This document shows, in pieces, positions 10,442 through 21,993 of a DNA stretch of 64,000 bases. Source of the stretch: Daldinia sp. FL1419 (Eukaryota; Ascomycota; Sordariomycetes; Xylariales; Hypoxylaceae); NCBI GenBank assembly GCA_025201765.1, contig MU623365.1:245240-309239 (forward strand), written 5' to 3'. Numbering within the stretch: position 1 is the first letter of the stretch; every line of letters begins with the position of its first letter. The position numbers and the translations under genes were made by a program. Under the pieces are notes generated by a model. It saw only the letters and a program-made list of their open reading frames with translations. It had not been told where the DNA came from and did not search any database.

Positions 10442-12397
10442 ATGCACATCCTTCCTTTATCCCTGCTCTCGCTTATCTCGGCGGCCCTTGGATCGCCAAC
10501 CGGGAGTCCTGATGGCTCTCGATCTTCAGCTGTCCAAGTTCGTGATGTTTTGATGGGCCGTGCCACTCCGGATAATCCCTCCGGTAGCTATGCGCCGGCT
10601 ATCGTTGATTGCCCGCGCGAACGACCTACGATCCGTAGGGCCGGATCTCTATCGCAGTCGGAACAGGATTGGTTACGAAATCGCCGAAGCAAGACTATCG
10701 ATCCCATGCTGGAATTCTTGAAACGGGCAAACCTAAAAGATTTTGACGCTGCCAATTACGTTTCCTCTAACAAGCAGAATTTATCTATCGTTCCTAACAT
10801 TGGTATTGCCGTCTCCGGCGGTGGTTACCGCGCGCTTATGAATGGCGCTGGTTTTATAGCTGCAGCTGACAGCCGTACTCCGGGATCGACGGACGCCGGT
10901 GGCATCGGTGGTCTTTTACAAAGTAGTACCTATCTGGCCGGTCTCTCGGGTGGTGGATGGTTGGTCGGTTCTATTTTCGCCAATAACTTTTCCACTGTTG
11001 TTCAGCTTCGCGACGGCTACGAGGGCTCTTCTCTGTGGCAATTCTCCGACTCTATCTTCAAGGGACCTAAGAGCAGGGGAATTTCAATTGTTAACACCGT
11101 CGAGTATTGGGACGACGTCAAGGATCAAGTCGACGATAAGAGGAATGCAGGATATGACGCTTCTATCACGGATTACTGGGGACGGGCTCTCTCGTACCAG
11201 CTAATTAACGCACCAAATGGCGGCCCGGCGTACACGTTTTCCTCCATCGCCGATGCCCCTAACTTCGCCTCCGCCGATACACCCATGCCGATCCTAGTGA
11301 GCGACGAGCGTAGGCCTGGCACGAAAGTAGTATCTTTAAACTCCACGGTTCTTGAGTTTAACCCATGGGAGATCGGATCACATGATCCGACTATCTTTGG
11401 TTTCGCTCCTACACGCTACGTTGGATCTAACTTTAGCGGCGGCGTCGTACCTAACAATGGCCATTGTGTCCGCGGATTTGATGCATACAGTTATCTTATG
11501 GGAACTAGTAGCTCGCTTTTCAATGCTTTCCTATTACAGAACCTGTCGTCCTCAGGTCTTCCCGAAGTCGTGACTGATGCGCTCAGCTCCATCTTGACCC
11601 ATATCGGTGACGACAACGACGATATCGCTGCCTGGACACCGAACCCTTTCTATGGCTACAACAACGATACTAATATCAACGCCAAAGATACGCAACTAAC
11701 TCTTGTTGACGGTGGCTTGGACTTGCAGAATATTCCTCTACATCCCCTCATTCAGCCAATCCGTAACCTCGACATCATTTTCGCGGTTGACTCGTCCGCC
11801 GATACCGAAACCAACTTCCCGAACGGCACCGCGTTGCGGGCCACCTACGACCGTAGTAAGACGGATATCGCAAACGGAACCGCTTTCCCTGCTGTCCCGG
11901 ATGCCGAGACCTTCATTAACCTAGGTTTAAATCAAAAGCCGACATTCTTCGGCTGTAACACAACTGAGTTCGCCCATGCTGACCACATACCGCCTCTAAT
12001 CGTATATGTACCCAACGCGCCTTACACAGCTCACAGCAACGTGTCTACTTGGGATCCATCGTATTCAGACGAGGAGCGCAACTCCATCATCAAGAACGGC
12101 TACAACGTGGCCACGATGGGTAACGCCACGGTCGACTCCGAGTGGCCCGCCTGTGTGGCGTGCGCGGTGCTGCGCCGCAGCCTCGAGCGCACAAACACTC
12201 AGATTAGCGCTACGTGCCAGCGCTGCTTCAGCCGCTACTGCTGGAATGGCACCACGGACAGCAGGCCCGTCAACTACGAGCCGGAACCCATCTTGGCGCT
12301 AGACGCCCAAAGCTTTGGAGTCAGCGCGAAGGGCGGGGCGGCAACTGGGTTGGCGTACGGGGTTTTTGGGCTTGCGGCCATGGTTCTTGCTTTCTAA
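10442..12397 (+). CDS. Lysophospholipase / phospholipase B, secreted and probably GPI-anchored
   Basis: Hydrolyses acyl chains from (lyso)phospholipids at the cell surface or outside the cell. Single exon, 651 residues. The frame is open to 10427, but the first true ATG is 10442, giving a clear signal peptide MHILPLSLLSLISAALG. The cPLA2-type catalytic machinery is present: the oxyanion loop IAVSGGGYRALMNGAG (about residues 120-140), the nucleophile elbow LAGLSGGGWLVGS with the Ser near residue 169, and the catalytic Asp in TLVDGGLDLQNIPLHP at residue 423. Several N-glycosylation sequons (NFS, NLS, NST, NGT) fit secretion. The last 25 residues are small then hydrophobic (GGAATGLAYGVFGLAAMVLAF), as in a GPI-attachment signal. 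It stands alone with large spacers on both sides. Length and motif order match the fungal PLB family, so the call is secure. Confidence 0.95.
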   Translation: MHILPLSLLSLISAALGSPTGSPDGSRSSAVQVRDVLMGRATPDNPSGSYAPAIVDCPRERPTIRRAGSLSQSEQDWLRNRRSKTIDPMLEFLKRANLKDFDAANYVSSNKQNLSIVPNIGIAVSGGGYRALMNGAGFIAAADSRTPGSTDAGGIGGLLQSSTYLAGLSGGGWLVGSIFANNFSTVVQLRDGYEGSSLWQFSDSIFKGPKSRGISIVNTVEYWDDVKDQVDDKRNAGYDASITDYWGRALSYQLINAPNGGPAYTFSSIADAPNFASADTPMPILVSDERRPGTKVVSLNSTVLEFNPWEIGSHDPTIFGFAPTRYVGSNFSGGVVPNNGHCVRGFDAYSYLMGTSSSLFNAFLLQNLSSSGLPEVVTDALSSILTHIGDDNDDIAAWTPNPFYGYNNDTNINAKDTQLTLVDGGLDLQNIPLHPLIQPIRNLDIIFAVDSSADTETNFPNGTALRATYDRSKTDIANGTAFPAVPDAETFINLGLNQKPTFFGCNTTEFAHADHIPPLIVYVPNAPYTAHSNVSTWDPSYSDEERNSIIKNGYNVATMGNATVDSEWPACVACAVLRRSLERTNTQISATCQRCFSRYCWNGTTDSRPVNYEPEPILALDAQSFGVSAKGGAATGLAYGVFGLAAMVLAF

Positions 12398-13390
12398 GGG
12401 CTTATATGCGTGCTGGATACGGATTGTTCTTCTTTCTAACCTTCTATCACGTTGGAGACGGACGTGAATTTCATGATATGGTTATAATCAGGCATATTAG
12501 CGTACCTGGGGAAGGGGGTGGAATTGTGTATACGTGTGGAACCCATCGTTCAGCATAGAGCCAAATCTTTTACTTTTATTTTATTTTTTTCACGATATCC
12601 AAAAGATAAAAAATAAAAAGTTTTACTCCATGCCCCGTGCTGCAAGTCATTGACCAAATGGAATAGATCCCGTTTTACCTATTCGTTAACTTTCTCTCGA
12701 TATTATTATATGCAAGTAAAAATTATTAAAACCGCAGCTAACAAAGGGGTTCTAGGGACGTATCAAATCTGTGTTGCCAACCAGACGGAGCCCCTATTGC
12801 CACTCAATGGAGCCACTATCGATTCTCCAGCCCTATAGGCAGACCTCACTCGCCAGCACGGGTTTTGGTGCGATACCTATCCAAACCCTTCCTTCTGGAA
12901 CCCAATATAACGAGCGCACTAGCGGAGTCACGCAGAGCCAACAAATAAATAAGTCGGATTACATCGTGCCATGGCTCCTAAAATTCTTTTTCTTATTTTC
13001 CGCCTTGCTATCACGATAGGTGTATGCTACGGCACCCCGTCCCAAGACGGCGGAAGCATTGGTTCGGCGATATTTATGACAGGCCAGCGGGATACAGCGT
13101 AGCGAGGAAAAGAAAGAAAAAAAACCCCTCTGCTCGGAGTGGAAGGGAAATTCCCAGAGCCACTGACTGACCAGACACCCTGCCCCCCGTAGGGTGGACG
13201 GCGGAGACGAGGCCAATGGGATCTTGACACCAGACCTAGATGGAGAGGGACAAAAGGTCTCCCGTATGTACGCGTGCGTGGTATATGTATGTCTAGGCCC
13301 TTAGGCAAATGTCTATCCACGTAACGCGAGTGGGGGGAGAGGAGTAAAAAGGTAGAGCTACTGCTTGCTAACTAGCTGAGCTAGCAACAC

Positions 13391-13422
13391 ATGCATACCT
13401 ACATACATACATACATACATAC
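13391..13422 (+). repeat. (CATA)n microsatellite
   Basis: About seven near-perfect tetranucleotide units (CATACCTACATACATA...) in intergenic DNA. Confidence 0.8.
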
Positions 13423-16400
13423 GCTGGTCGCTTATTTTTGTCAAAAGTGTTTTAAGCTTAGCACGATGGAGAATCACGATACATCACGTCGTATGAAGGA
13501 TGGGCAGAACGGGCAGGTAGGCGGGTGGGCAAGGAAGGTAAGGCAGCAACAGCCTTGGCTGACCCGCGCGCGGGCGTAAGCAACAGCAATGAAGAGAGCC
13601 CAAGAGGGAGGGGGATGATACGCCACGGGCATCGGCACAGGGCAGCTAGTTAACTAAACTTCCTCTTGTTCTTTCCCCTCCCACGCATAAGATAGTATAG
13701 GATATGAGAGGAGAGAAAGTGAACGCTTCGGTAGAAGAGAGGACGAAGAGAGGCACGTACGGCTCTGGTAAAGTTCACGGTCAGCGTCCCATAATAGCAG
13801 ACAATGATCAGCGTCGCATCGGGCACACTCTTGTTGTAATTGGTTCGTCGACGGGTATACGGTCCATATAATCATTATGCTTAGACGATTTCGTTACACA
13901 CGTTGCTCTAGCGAGGGTTACCTTGGGTTAGCCAACGAGGGTAGTCTATGCCGTACGAACGGCGGCTCAGCGTGGGCTCCAACGAACCAGCGCCGTCTCC
14001 ATAGACCCCATAGTCTCCCTTGATCGGCGTGAAGACGCCTCGGTGGGCACCTGGATGTTAGTGTCACCGGCGTTTCATATGGAGAGTAGAGTTATGTTGC
14101 ACTAGAGGAAACTTAGCACGACTGAAAATGACCACTTTCCAGCGTTTGTCCATGGAGAACCCTTGCAACAGCGTGATGCCTACCTGTCAAGCCTCAAACA
14201 AATAGCAGCAGCGTTGGGTAGGACTAGAGATGACGGTGCTGGGCCAATGGTACGACGTTCCCCAAGCCATTGACGCCGTGTACCTAAACTCTTGAAGAAT
14301 GCCGATTGATAGACGTCTGACTCCGGTCGACGTGGTTGATATGGATATAGGGGCCACGCAGGAGGCTTACCGGTACAATTTTCAATATTGACTGTTGCTT
14401 CTGCTGACTTACACGGTGCTGACAAAGACTATAAATTACAGCACACGAGAGTGATCTAACATAATACTCTAACAAACCCTCATACATAGGGTATCAAGGA
14501 AAAGCGCGCTTATAAGACTTCGGAAATATATAGGACAAATGTGGCAGGAAAAGCTGTCTTTTCCGTAGTAGGAAACGGTCCGGAAAGGTCCGGAAAGGGC
14601 AAGCTGGGTATCAGATCGTTTGGAGTTTGTTGTTATTTCTTGAATTCGCTGTCCTCGTCACGTCTTCATTGGCGCAGCAGGTAATTACCTATCAACATGC
14701 GAGGCCGTTTCTAGCCAATGGCGTCGTGACAGATGATTCGAGTGCCCAACGTACACGAATAGCTGAGCTGCTAATTTTCCTACTATGGAGAGCTGCACTC
14801 CAGACGATCCAGATAATCCAGACAGCGGCCCTAGGCTTTAAATACTGCGGCATACTAGGAGCGAGGCCCGGTATGTTGAGCTCGGTTAGTTGCGATCGGG
14901 TTTGCTTCCGATAGACTGGTCTTATAACTATCCAAAGATCTAATTTGTAGAACGGTTCGAGGCGGGAGCCGCTTCGTCAGGGAAACTGTCAGCGAGGCCC
15001 ATCCTGGACCGGACATTGAGGTAATTCTATCGGACGGCGTTCATTGCGGGGGAACCTTGTATACTTATGACGAACCCAGGAACATCCATTAATCCTTTTA
15101 AATTGGCCCCCAAATACCTGGTATTATAATTTTACTGGACGTACGTACTGGCGGGGGGTGCTATATACTAATCCAGCCACAAGCAGCATCAACTCCTAGA
15201 GCGGCCCTTGGTTCCCCATGCAGAAATCTTGATTGGCGTTGTCACCGGGAGGAATAGGTAATAATGGTTTTTTTTTTTTACCCCCTCGCAGTCTCCGGTA
15301 CTGGGTGCGGAGGTAAGTCTTTTTTTTGGTGCCAAGAGTCCTAACATACCTAGCTTGCGGTCCACACGAAGGGACGTGATTGCGAAGGCTTTTTACCCTA
15401 TCAGATTGCGTCTAATCTAGCTCGGGGGTTCGGTGAGGGATGCCGAAAGGGCCCCCTCCGTCCAGTCACCTTCTACCGACCTTCCAGAAGCGGCGGGACA
15501 TAGTATATAAAGTGGTAACGTACCAAATAGACGACGTAGACGTGCAGAAATTGTGACCGAAGGAGGTACCAGGGCTGAGGATGCGCGATAGGCTTCTGCT
15601 GCACTTCAAGTTGTGCAGATCGAAGGCGCCGAGCTATGCCTTCGGCAATATCTACCAGACGGTAAAGGAGGGGAACACGACGGAAAGGGGGGGATTGGAC
15701 CGCGTCTGACCGAAAAGGGACCACCAGCCCAGCCCAGCCACCGAGGAGGGTGCGGGAAAGGTGAAGGAGGAACGCCTACCCCTAGACGCGGATCGGTATG
15801 AGGGTGACACAAAATCTTCGTTCAGCCGTAACCCGGAGAGATTGGAGAGATTGGATAGACGTAGACATGGATAAATAGTTTAAAAGAAGAGATAGAGATT
15901 GGTCACGGGGATTCAAGTCCATCGTAGATCGGAAATCGACCATCAGATGACAAACAATTGCATAAAGCTCATATCGGCTGAACAAATCAGTCAACCCGGG
16001 GGGGACAGAATGCATGGGCTGATCCATGGCATCGCGTCGTAGACCGAGTAAAGGATGCATATTCGCCTGTGACGGATTTGCATTTCGCAGCATCGGATGA
16101 GGGCGGCAGACGGCCACAAACAACGAGAGAAATAACGGGACAAGGGCCAACCCGCGCTCTCAAAAGGACGTGGATGTAGCAGTAAGTGGAGGAGAGGGAA
16201 GAGAGGGAAAAAATGTCCGGGGCATGGAAAAAAAAAAAGACTAAAACTGGTAAATAGAAAGTAGACAAGGTAACTAGAGGTTGTTGTTTTTTTTCTTCTT
16301 CTTCTTTTTCTTTTCCCATCCTTCGCATGCATTGGCAATGTCGGTAGGTAGCAGGTAATGTGTGGCCTCACAGCGCAGACGTGTCTGATCTTGTGTCGCC

Positions 16401-16825
16401 TCGCATCGCCTCGCCTCTTGACCGAAAGAGCCTACGGTCGACGGGCTGGGGGGGTGCGTGTGGGCACTCGGAGTGTCACGTCTCTCTGGGCTGTATGTCT
16501 GCGACGTCTGCGCTGGCGCTTGCGCTGATTGGTGGGTGAAGAGATTCATTGGCGGGCAACTTGGAAAATGGATAGGGAATGGACTACCACGTGTTTACCT
16601 GAGATCCGCCGTAGCCACGGCCAAAATCAGATTGAAACGATACATGAGAGCAACCTCACGTCTCGCTGTGTTGCAGTTGGGCGCTCCCCCATGTGTTTTT
16701 TTCTTTTTATTATCGGCCGATATAGATTATCGGTTGGTAATTAGGTCTTTAGACCGTACATAGTAGTAATAAAACAAGTTGACCTTGGTAAGCTGTAATT
16801 TCGGGGAATGAGACGTAACGGTCCT

Positions 16826-16866
16826 TCTTCTTTTTTTTTTTTTTTTTTTTTTCCTTTTTTTTCTTC
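16826..16866 (+). repeat. Poly-T / pyrimidine tract
   Basis: A T-only run of about 20 bases flanked by TTC and CCTTT blocks. Length is likely variable and prone to sequencing error. Confidence 0.8.
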
Positions 16867-17695
16867 TAAGAAGGGTGAAGGTTTAAGGAGAAAAAAGAAA
16901 GAAAAAAGGTGACGATAGAATAAGGCGACGATCTAAGACGAGATAGACTTATTAGAGAGAACTAGGGAAAGAGGGAATTTGAAAAAAAAGACTACGTAGA
17001 GCTAAGTAGCAAACAAGAAGTAGTCGCATGTCCGCCTACATAAGATAGATGCTGACCGGCCCCGCCGCCATCTTGGGAGTACCATGCAAAATGAATGAGG
17101 TGAGGTACTTTTTCTAGGATCTAATGCAGTATAGATACTTTTAAATGATGTATCAGGTAGGTGAGAAGATGGAAAGAACTTCGGCCCCGCACGATTCAAA
17201 TCTTTACATAGTACAAGTACCTAACAGGAACTTCAACTCGAGCTCTCATTGGAGCCTTGTATTACAGTGCCTCGGAAGCCGCACACGATCCTCGTCGGTT
17301 CTATAGAGGTCTTTCTTTCCAAGGATGTCTTTTGTCGTCTTCTCTTGGGGAAGTTACAGGTGGTCTAGCGGCCGTTACTACTCTGTTTGGCAGTATATTT
17401 TTATTATTATTAGTATTATTACCTATGGTATAGTACCCTTAGGTACTATGTATTACCTTTATGCCTTCCATATACCTAAATGTTTTTGACCAGTTGCATA
17501 ATCGCTCTTGTCGCATGTAATCGCCCATTAAAATCACCGTATCATTTACATCTCATACGTCCACTGCCCATACACCATACGCAACAATACGCCATACACC
17601 ATATACACACCATATACCTGCCATATACCTTACCTCGCATCCTTACCATTTCTAGTGGACCGACCTCACGTTCTTGCGCCTAGAAGCTAGATCTA

Positions 17696-17730
17696 TGGTA
17701 CCAGCTACGGTACCAGCTACAGTACCAGCT
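17696..17730 (+). repeat. Triplicated GGTACCAGCTAC unit
   Basis: Three near-identical units (TGGTACCAGCTA, CGGTACCAGCTA, CAGTACCAGCTG) in direct tandem. They are followed by repeated GGTCTGCTAA/GGTCTATTAA/GGTCGATTAA units to about 17790. The position about 200-300 bases before the next gene makes a promoter role possible but unproven. Confidence 0.6.
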
Positions 17731-17997
17731 GTATTCCTTCCCGGTCTGCTAACCACAGGTCTATTAACGGTCTGCTAAACGGTCGATTAACTACATACAT
17801 ATTCATACATATCCTTGCCATATTTCTTTTCTTCACTTCGCGGCAAATTTTGCTATCACCCTCGTTTAATTCTCCACTCTCGGTGCTAGCATCCCCTCGA
17901 ATCCCTCCAACCTTCTCTATAGCGCTCGTCCGAGCCGTCTTCGTCTCCCTTCATTATGAGGTAGCCGTACTATCGCTGTGTGAGCGCCCAGAACGAC

Positions 17998-18081
17998 ATG
18001 CATCCTGCACCCAGTCTGTCGGAGTCATTTCCTAAAGACAGCAAGAGTGAGGATAGAGGTCAACACGTCTCTCATCAGCAT

Positions 18082-18131
<50 letters not shown>

Positions 18132-19948
18132 GCAGTCCGGCGGGCACCACCACCAGCCTGCCCAACAACAAATTCAACCACATCAGGGAGCACAGCCCGA
18201 GCACGTGCGGAATGGAAGTCATCCTGCGTCTCCAGGCCAGTCGGCGACGCCCATGAGGAAGGATACAGGTTCATCCACGTCGACAACTACTACCGATGCG
18301 ACGGTCATGTCCAATTCCTCGGCTGACACTAATTCGACGGCTTATAGCGTAGAGTCGTCACAGTCTATCTTCTCGGTTAAGGATGGATCAGAGATCTCGC
18401 ACAATCGACGTGCAAGCCGTAGGAGAACGGGGCCTTTATCTGCTCAGCAGAGGGAGAAAGCCGCACTGATTCGGAAGCTAGGCGCATGCTCCGACTGTAG
18501 GAGGCGGAGGGTTGCCGTAAGTCACATATTATGATCTACCTCCATTAAATTTTATTTTTTATTTTTTTTTTGGTTAGCAATATGACGCTCACATGATTAC
18601 CTTTTCAAGTGCCATCCAAACCATCATAATATGACGTGGGAAGATGCTATGCGGAAATACCGCTCGTCCAGCCCTTTGCAGGAGCTCGCTCCCCTGCCTG
18701 GTCGCCGGATCAGCCCCGCGCCAAACCATGCAGCCCGTGTTAGACATCACTTCCCCCAAGATCCTCAAGAGATGGAAATTGACTCCACCCCCGCTACTCC
18801 TAATAACGCCCATAATACGCCAGTGCGGCCACCGCTCAGCGACGCTAGGGTCCGGACGCCTCTTCCGTCAGGTCCGCGGCTGGAAAAGCCCATCTCCACG
18901 TCTCCCCTGGCTGCTGCACCGAACCATTTCGCATCCCTGCCAAGTATTGACTCGATCAAGGTAGACCTAGAGAATGCCGCATCGAGGATTCTCTCTTCTC
19001 CTCACCGCAATCGCTATAGTAGCGTCTGCGCGGTCCTGATTTACTGGCAGGATGACGAACACCCCGAAGTGGCGGCTGCGGTAGAGGAGTTAGCTGGGGT
19101 TTTCGACAAGTACTACCGATTTACGTACGAGGTGCTCAAGATTCCGTCGTCCGCGTCGGACGGCTGCACTAACTCGTGGAGGTGGCTCTCGCGGATAATT
19201 AATGATTTTACGGACAAAAGCGACACAAGGGATGTCCTGAAAATTGTGTATTACAATGGGTATAGTTATTTGGACGAGCATAGAGAGATGGTCCTAGCGA
19301 GGTAAGTTGGACAGGCGCCAGATTAGTTTATCCGATTATCTGACCCTTGATAGTTCCCGAGACCGTGCGAAGGCTTCGACTATTCGATGGAGTGGTATAC
19401 AGCAGATACTAGAGGAAGCGCGCTCGGATACGCTCATTGTAATGGATGCCGCGTATTTCCCATCTTCCAAGATGGTCCGACAAAAGGGTGTGTTGGAGCT
19501 AATTGCGGCGTCTTCCTCGGAAGATTACTTCGACGTGTTGGACCGAAACGGCTTTACGAGAACGCTAGCTGACCAGCTCCGAACACGGGCCACCCAACGA
19601 TTTCCGAATCCCCTATCAGCTGCCGAGCTTCATTCGAAACTCCTATCCGTCTACCCCAAGATCATTCAAGACAAGCATCCGGAGAAAGGGCTAATAATAG
19701 GCTTACCTTCGCCACTGCACATTCAAATCTCGGGTAACTCGAGGTTACCTTCGATTACGTTATCTCCGCCACAATCACCACGGGCACTGTACAGTCCCGA
19801 GAATCCACACGGCACTCAGTTGACATTTTCGATGCGGGTGGCTGAGGAGGCGGTCAACCTTGAGAGCTGGACTGAATGGCTTCGCATAATGCCAGATGGG
19901 ATCAGAGACGTCAAAGTCGAAGGTCCATATACTACTACGTTTAGGTGA
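17998..19948 (+). CDS. Poly-Q protein with half zinc cluster and inactive caspase-like domain
   Basis: Three exons, 17998-18516, 18610-19301 and 19354-19948 (introns 93 and 52 nt), give 601 residues. The frame is open to 17980 but the first ATG is 17998. A Q17 tract (residues 30-46) and a Ser/Thr-rich region precede LGACSDCRRRRVACHPNHH (C164, C167, C174, H178, H179), which resembles the first half of a Zn2Cys6 cluster followed by histidines. A Pro-rich linker leads to a caspase-like (C14-type) domain, about residues 310-540: LKIVYYNGYSYLDEHREMVLA, then WSGIQQILEEARSDTLIVMDAAYF and GVLELIAASS. Fungal relatives read YYAGHGY and LLDCC at these places. Here the catalytic His is Tyr391 and the Cys pair is Ala436-Ala437, so peptidase activity is not expected. 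It may act as a DNA-binding or scaffold protein. Domain naming rests on my reading of motifs. Confidence 0.72.
18085..18135 (+). repeat. CAG/CAA trinucleotide repeat encoding Q17
   Basis: Seventeen glutamine codons, mostly CAG with interspersed CAA, inside the pseudo-caspase gene. The CAA interruptions in the second half would reduce slippage. Confidence 0.95.
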
Positions 19949-21120
19949 CGTTCCGTCTCCGATCTGATACGTTTTCTTGCTCTCCTTTGTTTAACGCATC
20001 AATCTGCCACGAGACCATGATAACCAACACCTTTGGAAGGAAGCGGATGAGCAAAGTGTATTGCTCGTCGCGTTTTAGGTGACTTTCTGTCATCTACCAT
20101 CATGTTGCTGCTACGGGGCGTATCTCATGATTTTTTTTATGTTTAACGAAAGATGATTGGGCGATTAGAGTCACGGAGGGCGACTGTTTTTTTTGGGGTG
20201 TTTTTTTTTTCTTGCATACATTTCATCATACCCACTCCTCTTTATGTCTTGTTTTTACTATGGCGTACAGGGGAAGAGGCCGTAGCCACGGGTACGCCCT
20301 ATAATCCGGGTAGATTTTGGCTTTTTGGCATGCCTCAGCATATCAAAATACGACAAGCATCAGTTTGTTGATCCGAACTACTGCTGGCGGGGGATGATCA
20401 GAGGTAACACCAATAAACACCCTTAAATGAGGTTACCCCATCCCAGATTTGAGGTTGAAATGTGCGGTTCGGTGTCGTAGGTCCCTGTGAAGATACCCGA
20501 TGAATAGACATAGAAATGGTAGCCAACGCTACCTATAATTTCGAACTATACACGTCAGCAGCACTATGAATTATAGTACCAGCTGCCCGCTAATTGGGCG
20601 GTTGGATCCTAAGTCTTATGCATTCTTAACCCGTTAGTGACTTGCCAATGAAATCTGTAGGTATCTATCAGGATTGGATACTGTAGTGCTTTTGCATATG
20701 TAAAATATTGATATCAGGTACCTAGGGCACGATTCAGCCCCAGATGAGGAAATAAGGGGTAATATTGGTACAGCAAAATCAGAAAATGGGGAGAAGAGTA
20801 CAACTATAGTTAAGTAGGTACACATATCTCTCCCTGGCAGAAACCTCGCTTTGCTTCCCAATCCCAGCCTTGTGTTTTATTGACGCATTTTCGATTATCC
20901 CACCGTATACCCACGCATCTCCATCCCCAACGCCACGAACCACGTGCAATGAACACACAATATGACATCCTAAGTCTAGCCCTATACTATTCCCTAGTAC
21001 GTCTAAGTATGCTGGATGTGTAGGTGTATATTTAGGTACTTATATACCAGCCAGCCAGCTATAAACGCCTTTCACTCCCGCTTAGCCATCTCGCCCTTAT
21101 CCACGCACTCGATCTTACAG
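19949..21120. other. Intergenic, no gene seen
   Basis: The 3' region shared by the plus-strand pseudo-caspase gene and the minus-strand luciferase-fold gene. T-rich runs at 20130-20210 may include the transcript end. No coding frame with family resemblance. Confidence 0.5.
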
Positions 21121-21993
21121 TTACGCTTGCGGAATCACAACTTCGGCGCCCGCACCTTCAGTTACGTACCGCGCACCAGCAAGTACCAGCTCGCGGTAAA
21201 CCGCAAACTCTTCTTCATCGCGCGGCGCGTACACCAAGACGTACCCCCAGGGCACCATAGCGCGCGACCCAAAGACGCCGGCTAGTCGGTGGCGCTCCGC
21301 CCATCCAGCCTCGATCGCGGCTTTGGCGTCCGCAGGACTGAGCGTCACATGCACGCTTCCTTCGCCGTGCACGTGGGCGAATTCCCCCTCGGTGCCCCTG
21401 CCCACACGGGTGCGCAGGTCCTGGAGAGTCTTCTGCTGCTCGGCGTCGTCGGGAGAGGCAGTGGGTAGGCGCAGAAATAGCGCCTGGTGGAGAGGGCCTT
21501 CGAGCCTACTCGTTCGCATCTCGAAGAGCTCGGGGTTAGCCGCTGCCAACGCGTCCAGGAACGCCTTCTCCGAAGACACAGTGGCGGCGGGCGCGGTATC
21601 CGAGGTCTGCCGCTGGGGCGCGACGAACGTCGGGATGACGGGTCGGTCGCCCTTGCGTTGCGGGATTGCGCCATCGCCTCCGAAGTAAGATTTCGCTGCC
21701 GGAGGGCCGTAGATGGCGGCTACGTCCTCGAGACGCTTGTATGGCTTGGGCAGAGGCTCCCGGGTGTCGGAGCGTGCGATCACGTGCATGCCCGTTTGGA
21801 CGAGCCATCCGAGGAAGTGGTACGGGACGCCGCCCGGGCCGAGGGCGAGCCATTGCTGGTAGCATGACCAGGCATAGGCGAAGAAGGGGGTGGCGACGGC
21901 GGCGAAGCCGGTTGCGAGGAGGATGGGCTTTTGGTGTGTCCGGAAGATGTCCGGGTTGATCAGAGCAGCGTATTTCTTTTGTAGGAGGCTCAT
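21121..21993 (-). CDS. Luciferase-fold (DUF5519-type) protein with N-terminal membrane segment
   Basis: An intronless gene of 290 residues starting at ATG 21993. After a short basic N-terminus (MSLLQKKYAAL) comes a hydrophobic span, ILLATGFAAVATPFFAYAW (residues about 24-42), likely a membrane anchor. The middle has a Gly/Pro-rich WLALGPGGVPYHFLGW segment. The C-terminal domain reads HGEGSVHVTLSPADAKAAIEAGWAERHRLAG...VPWGYVLVYAPRDEEE, the signature of the fungal 'luciferase domain' family. That family name comes from structural similarity, and no light emission or substrate is established. The gene is noticeably richer in G+C at third positions than its surroundings. It lies tail-to-tail with the pseudo-caspase gene and on the same strand as the aspartic protease. 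Confidence 0.8.
   Translation of the reverse strand: MSLLQKKYAALINPDIFRTHQKPILLATGFAAVATPFFAYAWSCYQQWLALGPGGVPYHFLGWLVQTGMHVIARSDTREPLPKPYKRLEDVAAIYGPPAAKSYFGGDGAIPQRKGDRPVIPTFVAPQRQTSDTAPAATVSSEKAFLDALAAANPELFEMRTSRLEGPLHQALFLRLPTASPDDAEQQKTLQDLRTRVGRGTEGEFAHVHGEGSVHVTLSPADAKAAIEAGWAERHRLAGVFGSRAMVPWGYVLVYAPRDEEEFAVYRELVLAGARYVTEGAGAEVVIPQA

Larger units (their letters stand above)
12398..17997. other. 5.6 kb intergenic region
   Basis: No supported gene. The stretch holds several simple repeats (listed separately), a doubled CGGAAAGGTCCGGAAAGG near 14578-14600, an A10 run near 16229 and purine-rich DNA at 16860-16990. Frames such as 14627-14914 begin with non-ATG codons and show no family resemblance. 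The last 500 bases form the upstream region and pyrimidine-rich leader of the next gene. Confidence 0.5.

Noticed and set aside
14627..14914. 95-codon frame with a secretion-like N-terminus
   Set aside because: It begins at TTG, has no ATG in a useful place and no family resemblance.
18032..18286. Antisense poly-Ala and poly-Leu frames at the CAG repeat
   Set aside because: Reverse reading of the CAG tract, no independent support.
21323..21959. Long antisense frames across the luciferase-fold gene
   Set aside because: They are mirror frames caused by high GC at third positions of the real gene and show no domain.
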